NCBI RefSeq assembly: GCF_025244665.1
Contig: NZ_CP104205.1
Span: 496,001-560,000 of the forward strand
Source of the DNA: Maribacter litopenaei
Lineage (GTDB): Bacteria > Bacteroidota > Bacteroidia > Flavobacteriales > Flavobacteriaceae
Direction: 5' to 3'
Length of the DNA stretch: 64,000 nucleotides
Shown piece by piece: positions 60,213 to 64,000 of this stretch; the stretch's first letter is position 1, and every line of letters starts with the position of its first letter. Position numbers and translations under genes: made by a program. The notes below the pieces were generated by a model that made no database searches, had not been told where the DNA came from, and saw nothing but the letters and a program-made list of their open reading frames with translations.

Positions 60213-61572
60213 ATGAAAAAGGTACCATACCGCAATCAGTTTTCCAAAGTCTTTGTTTTCAGTTTAGTAGCTACCCTGCTTTTTTCAGTTTCATTGGCGG
60301 CACAAGACGCTGTTGCGGAGTCCGGTGATGCTGCTGCTTCGGTGGTGATGCCACTGCAGGTAAGGCTTTGTTTAATCAGAATTGTGCAGCTTGTCATGCA
60401 TTGAACCGAAAAATGACCGGTCCTGCTTTGGCGAATGTTGAAAGCCGTTTGGAGGAAGAGGAAGGATTGGATAGGGAGTGGTTATATGCATGGATAAAGA
60501 ACAGTCCTGGTGTTATTAAGTCCGGTGACGCTTATGCAAACCGTATTTACAATGAATATAATCAGGCGGCCATGACTGCCTTTCCTACCTTGTCTAACCA
60601 AGACATTGATAATATTTTAGCCTATACGGCGGCTCCTCCGCCGGCTCCGGCTACCGCAGCTACCGGTGAATCTGCCGCTGTTGCAGAGGGTGGTGCATCC
60701 GGAGGAATTTCCAATGAATTGATATTGGGGGCGTTGGCCCTTGTTTTTGCCTTATTGGTGGTAATGTTGTTTTTGGTGAACAACACCTTACGAAGGATAG
60801 CGGAGGCGAATGGTATTTCTATTGAAAAGGAAAGGGCGCAAAAGAGGGTTCCCATTTGGAAGGCATTTGCCCGGAACCAGTTTTTGGTATTGGTAACAGT
60901 AATATTCCTTTTGTTGGGTAGTTCCTATTTTGCATATGGCTGGATGATGCAGGTGGGTGTGGATCAAGGGTATGCTCCTATACAACCAATTCATTATTCC
61001 CACAAAATACATGCTGGCGATAATAAGATTGAGTGTAAGTACTGCCACTCTTCTGCTAGGGTTTCGAAACATTCCGGTATTCCTGCTATGAATGTGTGTA
61101 TGAATTGTCATAAATCAATCTACGAGTACAAAGGGAATCCCGAGGACCTTCTCAAGAAGATTTGGCCAATGGGTATACCAACGAATTCTATACCAATGAG
61201 ATTAAGAAGCTTTATAAGGCCGTAGGTTGGGATGAGCAAAATCAGAAATATACTGGTGAAACACAGCCTATAGAATGGGTTAGGATTCATAACCTGCCTG
61301 ACTTTGCCTATTTTAATCACTCGCAACACGTTTCAGTAGCAGGGGTGCAGTGTCAAACCTGTCATGGTCCGGTTGAGGAAATGGAGGTTATGTATCAGTA
61401 TTCTCCTTTGACTATGGGATGGTGTATTAACTGTCACCGAGAAACGAATGTCAAAGTTGAGGGCAACGAATATTACGAAAAAATTCACGCAGAGCTTTCC
61501 AAGAAATATGGCGTTGAGAATTTAACGGCGGCCCAAATGGGTGGTTTGGAATGTGGAAAGTGTCACTATTAA
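60213..61572 (+). CDS. actA: Alternative complex III cytochrome subunit ActA with fused monohaem domain, frame broken twice
   Basis: About 453 residues. A signal or anchor at the N-terminus is followed by a monohaem cytochrome c domain (CAACH), an Ala/Pro-rich linker and a transmembrane helix (ILGALALVFALLVVMLFLV), a second helix (NQFLVLVTVIFLLLGSSYF), and a C-terminal domain with five more CxxCH sites (CKYCH, CMNCH, CQTCH, CINCH, CGKCH). Six haem c sites in all. ActA passes electrons from menaquinol in the bc1-replacing complex. Breaks lie near 60339-60342 (GCTTCGGTGG) and 61144-61148 (GAGGACC). Rejoined, the text reads GGDATAGKALFNQNC and DPSQEDLANGYTNEF. actB follows 32 nt later. Confidence 0.88.
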
Positions 61573-61604
61573 TTTATATAAGAAGCTAATTACAGATATT
61601 ACGT

Positions 61605-64000
61605 ATGGCATCAAACAAAAAATATTGGAAAAGCGAAGCGGAGTTAAATCCTAACGATTCCATTGTTGAGGCGCTAAGACAAAATGAATTTGTAGAGCAG
61701 ATTCCTGTGGATGACTTTTTGGGAGATAAGCAGAATTTATCCTCGACTAGTACCAATAGAAGGGATTTTCTAAAATACATTGGTTTTAGTACGGCTGCGG
61801 CTTCTTTGGCAGCTTGTGAAGGATCTGTTATAAAGTCCATTCCTTATGTGGTTCAGCCTGAAAATATTGTGCCAGGTGTGGCCAATTATTATGCTACCAC
61901 CATTGCGAACGGTTTTGATTTTGCCAGTGTGCTAATCAAGACTCGTGAAGGCCGTCCTATCAAAGTAGAAAACAATACTTTGGCAAAAGTGGGCGGGGCT
62001 GCTAATGCCAGGGTTCAGGCATCTGTTCTTTCGTTATATGATAGTACTAGGCTTCAAGGGCCAATGTCCCCTGAAGGGCCAATTGAATGGGATGTCTTGA
62101 ATGCATCCGTAAAGGCTAAGATGGGAAGCCTTAAGGGCTCCTCAAAAAAAATTGTGTTGCTTACTCAGACTTATGCAAGTCCATCTACGGATAGATTGAT
62201 TTCCGAATTGATGGCTTCCAATGAGAATGTTGAGCATGTAACCTATGATGCCATTTCCGAAGATGCGGCTTTATCCGCTTTCGAACAGGCATACGGTGAA
62301 CGTGCCTTGGCCGATTACGATTTTGAAAAGGCCGATTTGATTGTTTCCATAGGTGCAGATTTTCCGGCGGATTGGCAAGGTGGTGGATATAGCGCTGGTT
62401 ATTCCAAAGGAAGGGTTCCTAAGAACGGAAAGATGTCCGAGACATGTACAATTGGAAGCAAATATGTCTCTGACAGGGGCGAATGCAGATAAAAGATTTC
62501 CGCTGACACCTACTGCTCAGAAGGTGGTACTTGCCAAAATATATGGTAAGCTAAATGGGACTTCTGTTGGTGGAAATACTTCAGAACATGATGCCCTTGT
62601 GGATCAGATAGTGGCCGAAATTAAAAAGGCAGGTTCCAATGCTGTTGTTGTAACTGGTTTGGATGATGTGAATGCCCAGTCCGTGGTTTTGGCCATCAAT
62701 AAAATGTTGGGTAGTAAGGCTTTTGACCCTGCAGCACCGAGATATACCGGAAAGGGAAGTGTTAAGATGTTGGAAACTCTGATTTCCGATATGAAGGCAG
62801 GTAGAATTGGAGCTTTGATTATGGATGGGGTGAACCCACTGTATTCCTTGCCAAATGCGTCCGATTTTAAGGAAGGTCTTGAGAAAACGGATCTTTCCGT
62901 TTTGTTTTCTACAAATTGGAACGAGACCGCTGAAGTCGTACAATATACCGCTGCTTCAAATCATTATTTGGAGTCTTGGGGTGATGCCGAGATTAAAAAG
63001 GGACACTATAGTTTAATGCAGCCTACCATCAAAGAATTGTTCGATACAAAGCAGTTCCGAGACGGCTTTGTTAAGTTGGATGGGTAGTGAAAGTTCCTAT
63101 TACGACTATATTAAAGAGACTTGGAATGCTGGTATCCTAAACGGTGAAAGTTGGAATCAGGCGTTACAGGATGGTGTTTTCCAAGCACAGGCTATGACCG
63201 TAGATGTCGAAGGAGAGGTCGTTCCTGATGCAGACGAATCCGAAATGGAGCAAGCGAGTGTGCCGATAGCTTCCGCAGTTAGAAGTTTGGCTAATGCCAC
63301 TAGCGGAGGTATGGAATTGACGTTATACTCTAAAGTTGGAATGGGGGACGGTCAACAGGCCAGTAACCCTTGGTTGCAAGAGTTTCCAGATCCTATAACA
63401 AGGGTTTCTTGGGATAACTATGTGACCATTTCCAAAGCGGATGCCGAATCCCTAGGCGTTAAAAACGTGAACGTAGCTAATGGAGGAATGGATGGTAACT
63501 ACGTTAACTTAACGGTTAATGGGGTAACTATACAAAATGTACCCGTGGTTGTGCAGCCAGGACAGGCTAAAGGTTCTTTGGGGCTTTCTTTTGGTTATGG
63601 TAAAACCGTGGGAATGAAAGAGGAGATGCAAACAGGTGTCAATGCTTTCCTATTGTACGAAGGTTTTAACGCCAATCAGATTGTGACCGTAGAAAAGGCT
63701 GGAGGGAACCATGAGTTTGCCTGTGTACAGCTTCATAAAACCTTAATGGGTAGAGGCGATATTATAAAAGAAACTTCTTTGGAGATATTCAATACCAAAG
63801 ACCATGCGGAATGGAACCATGTTCCTCAAGTTTCCTTGAACCACCAAGAGGTTCCAGCAACTTCTGTGGATTTATGGGAGAGCTTTGATCGCTCGGTGGG
63901 GCATCATTTTAATCTTTCCATTGACTTGAACGCCTGTACGGGTTGTGGCGCGTGTGTTATAGCATGTCATGCAGAAAATAACGTTCCGGTTGTAGGTAAG
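61605..64000 (+). CDS. actB: Alternative complex III iron-sulfur/molybdopterin-like subunit ActB, partial at window end, frame broken twice
   Basis: At least 798 residues; the gene continues beyond the window. It begins MASNKKYWKSEAELNPNDS and has a delayed Tat-type signal (NRRDFLKYIGFSTAAASLAAC, about 48-68), the hallmark of this family. A molybdopterin-oxidoreductase-like region follows (without visible cofactor-binding Cys), then a ferredoxin-type domain that starts at the end with LNACTGCGACVIACHAENNV (Fe-S cysteines). Breaks lie near 62437-62442 (TCCGAGACATG) and 63057-63062 (TTCCGAGACGG). After the second the frame is open from about 63063 to the end. ActB transfers electrons beside the ActA haems in the periplasm-facing complex. 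Confidence 0.88.

Noticed and set aside
2705..64000. A region of mass pseudogenisation, as in a host-restricted symbiont
   Set aside because: Genes needed for life are hit as often as dispensable ones, the lesions share short words, and intact genes show no sign of decay.

Overview
The window looks like ordinary chromosomal DNA from a member of the Flavobacteriaceae (Bacteroidota). The evidence is the set of gene families: DUF4249 lipoproteins paired with a TonB-dependent receptor, a DUF5916 protein, a T9SS sorting-domain protein, a DUF2723 membrane protein, a PorT-like barrel and alternative complex III genes. The promoters also fit, with TAnnTTTG at -7 and TTTG near -33. I found no CRISPR array, insertion sequence, prophage or defence island. 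The genus cannot be fixed from what I see.

Layout. 0-4 kb: a TPR/AraC-type regulator, two microproteins, then kdtA and a small lipoprotein. 4.3-8.7 kb: DegT aminotransferase, galE, a secreted amidohydrolase, an unknown protein and an outer-membrane barrel. 8.8-13 kb: sucA-sucB (2-oxoglutarate dehydrogenase E1 and E2). 13-15.4 kb: retropepsin-like protease, TatD, type I asparaginase. 15.4-18.7 kb: tRNA-Ser, the ExbB/ExbD energy-transduction operon and a PorT-like barrel. 18.7-26 kb (minus strand): membrane protein, rpoN, asnS, an RND/MMPL exporter, frr and pyrH. 26-31.4 kb: M61 peptidase, then tsf, rpsB, rpsI and rplM. 31.6-40 kb: DUF5916 protein, lipocalin-like lipoprotein, two DUF4249 lipoproteins with their TonB receptor, and a T9SS-tagged miniprotein. 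40-50.7 kb: unknown protein, polA, aspartylglucosaminidase, cutC, metallophosphoesterase, Cys-less thioredoxin fold, DUF2723 protein. 50.8-55 kb: tRNA-Gln, SRAP protein, sugar-phosphate isomerase-like protein, a small membrane protein and a Na+/H+ antiporter. 55-59.6 kb: rimP-nusA-infB behind a possible attenuator. 59.6-64 kb: SPOR protein and actA-actB, with actB running off the end.

The most striking feature is not a gene. About 45 small lesions (1-nt indels, a few substitutions) break roughly 20 genes, including ones a cell could hardly lose: sucA, sucB, polA, rpsI, rimP, nusA, infB and kdtA. By hand count about 32 of them lie on the tetramer CCGA/TCGG, twelve or more of these on CCGAGA, and about seven more lie on GGACC/GGTCC or a one-base variant. 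This points to context-specific sequencing error, perhaps caused by DNA modification in the native strain, and not to gene decay. I therefore annotate each broken gene as one CDS over its full span and give the break positions.

Other points worth attention: a terminator-like hairpin with a four-codon leader ORF before rimP; ribosomal protein S2 with a C-terminal helix-hairpin-helix extension; tandem 40- and 42-residue membrane microproteins; a Cys-less thioredoxin-fold protein behind a duplicated promoter element; and a six-haem ActA fusion. I saw no convincing previously undescribed multi-gene system.
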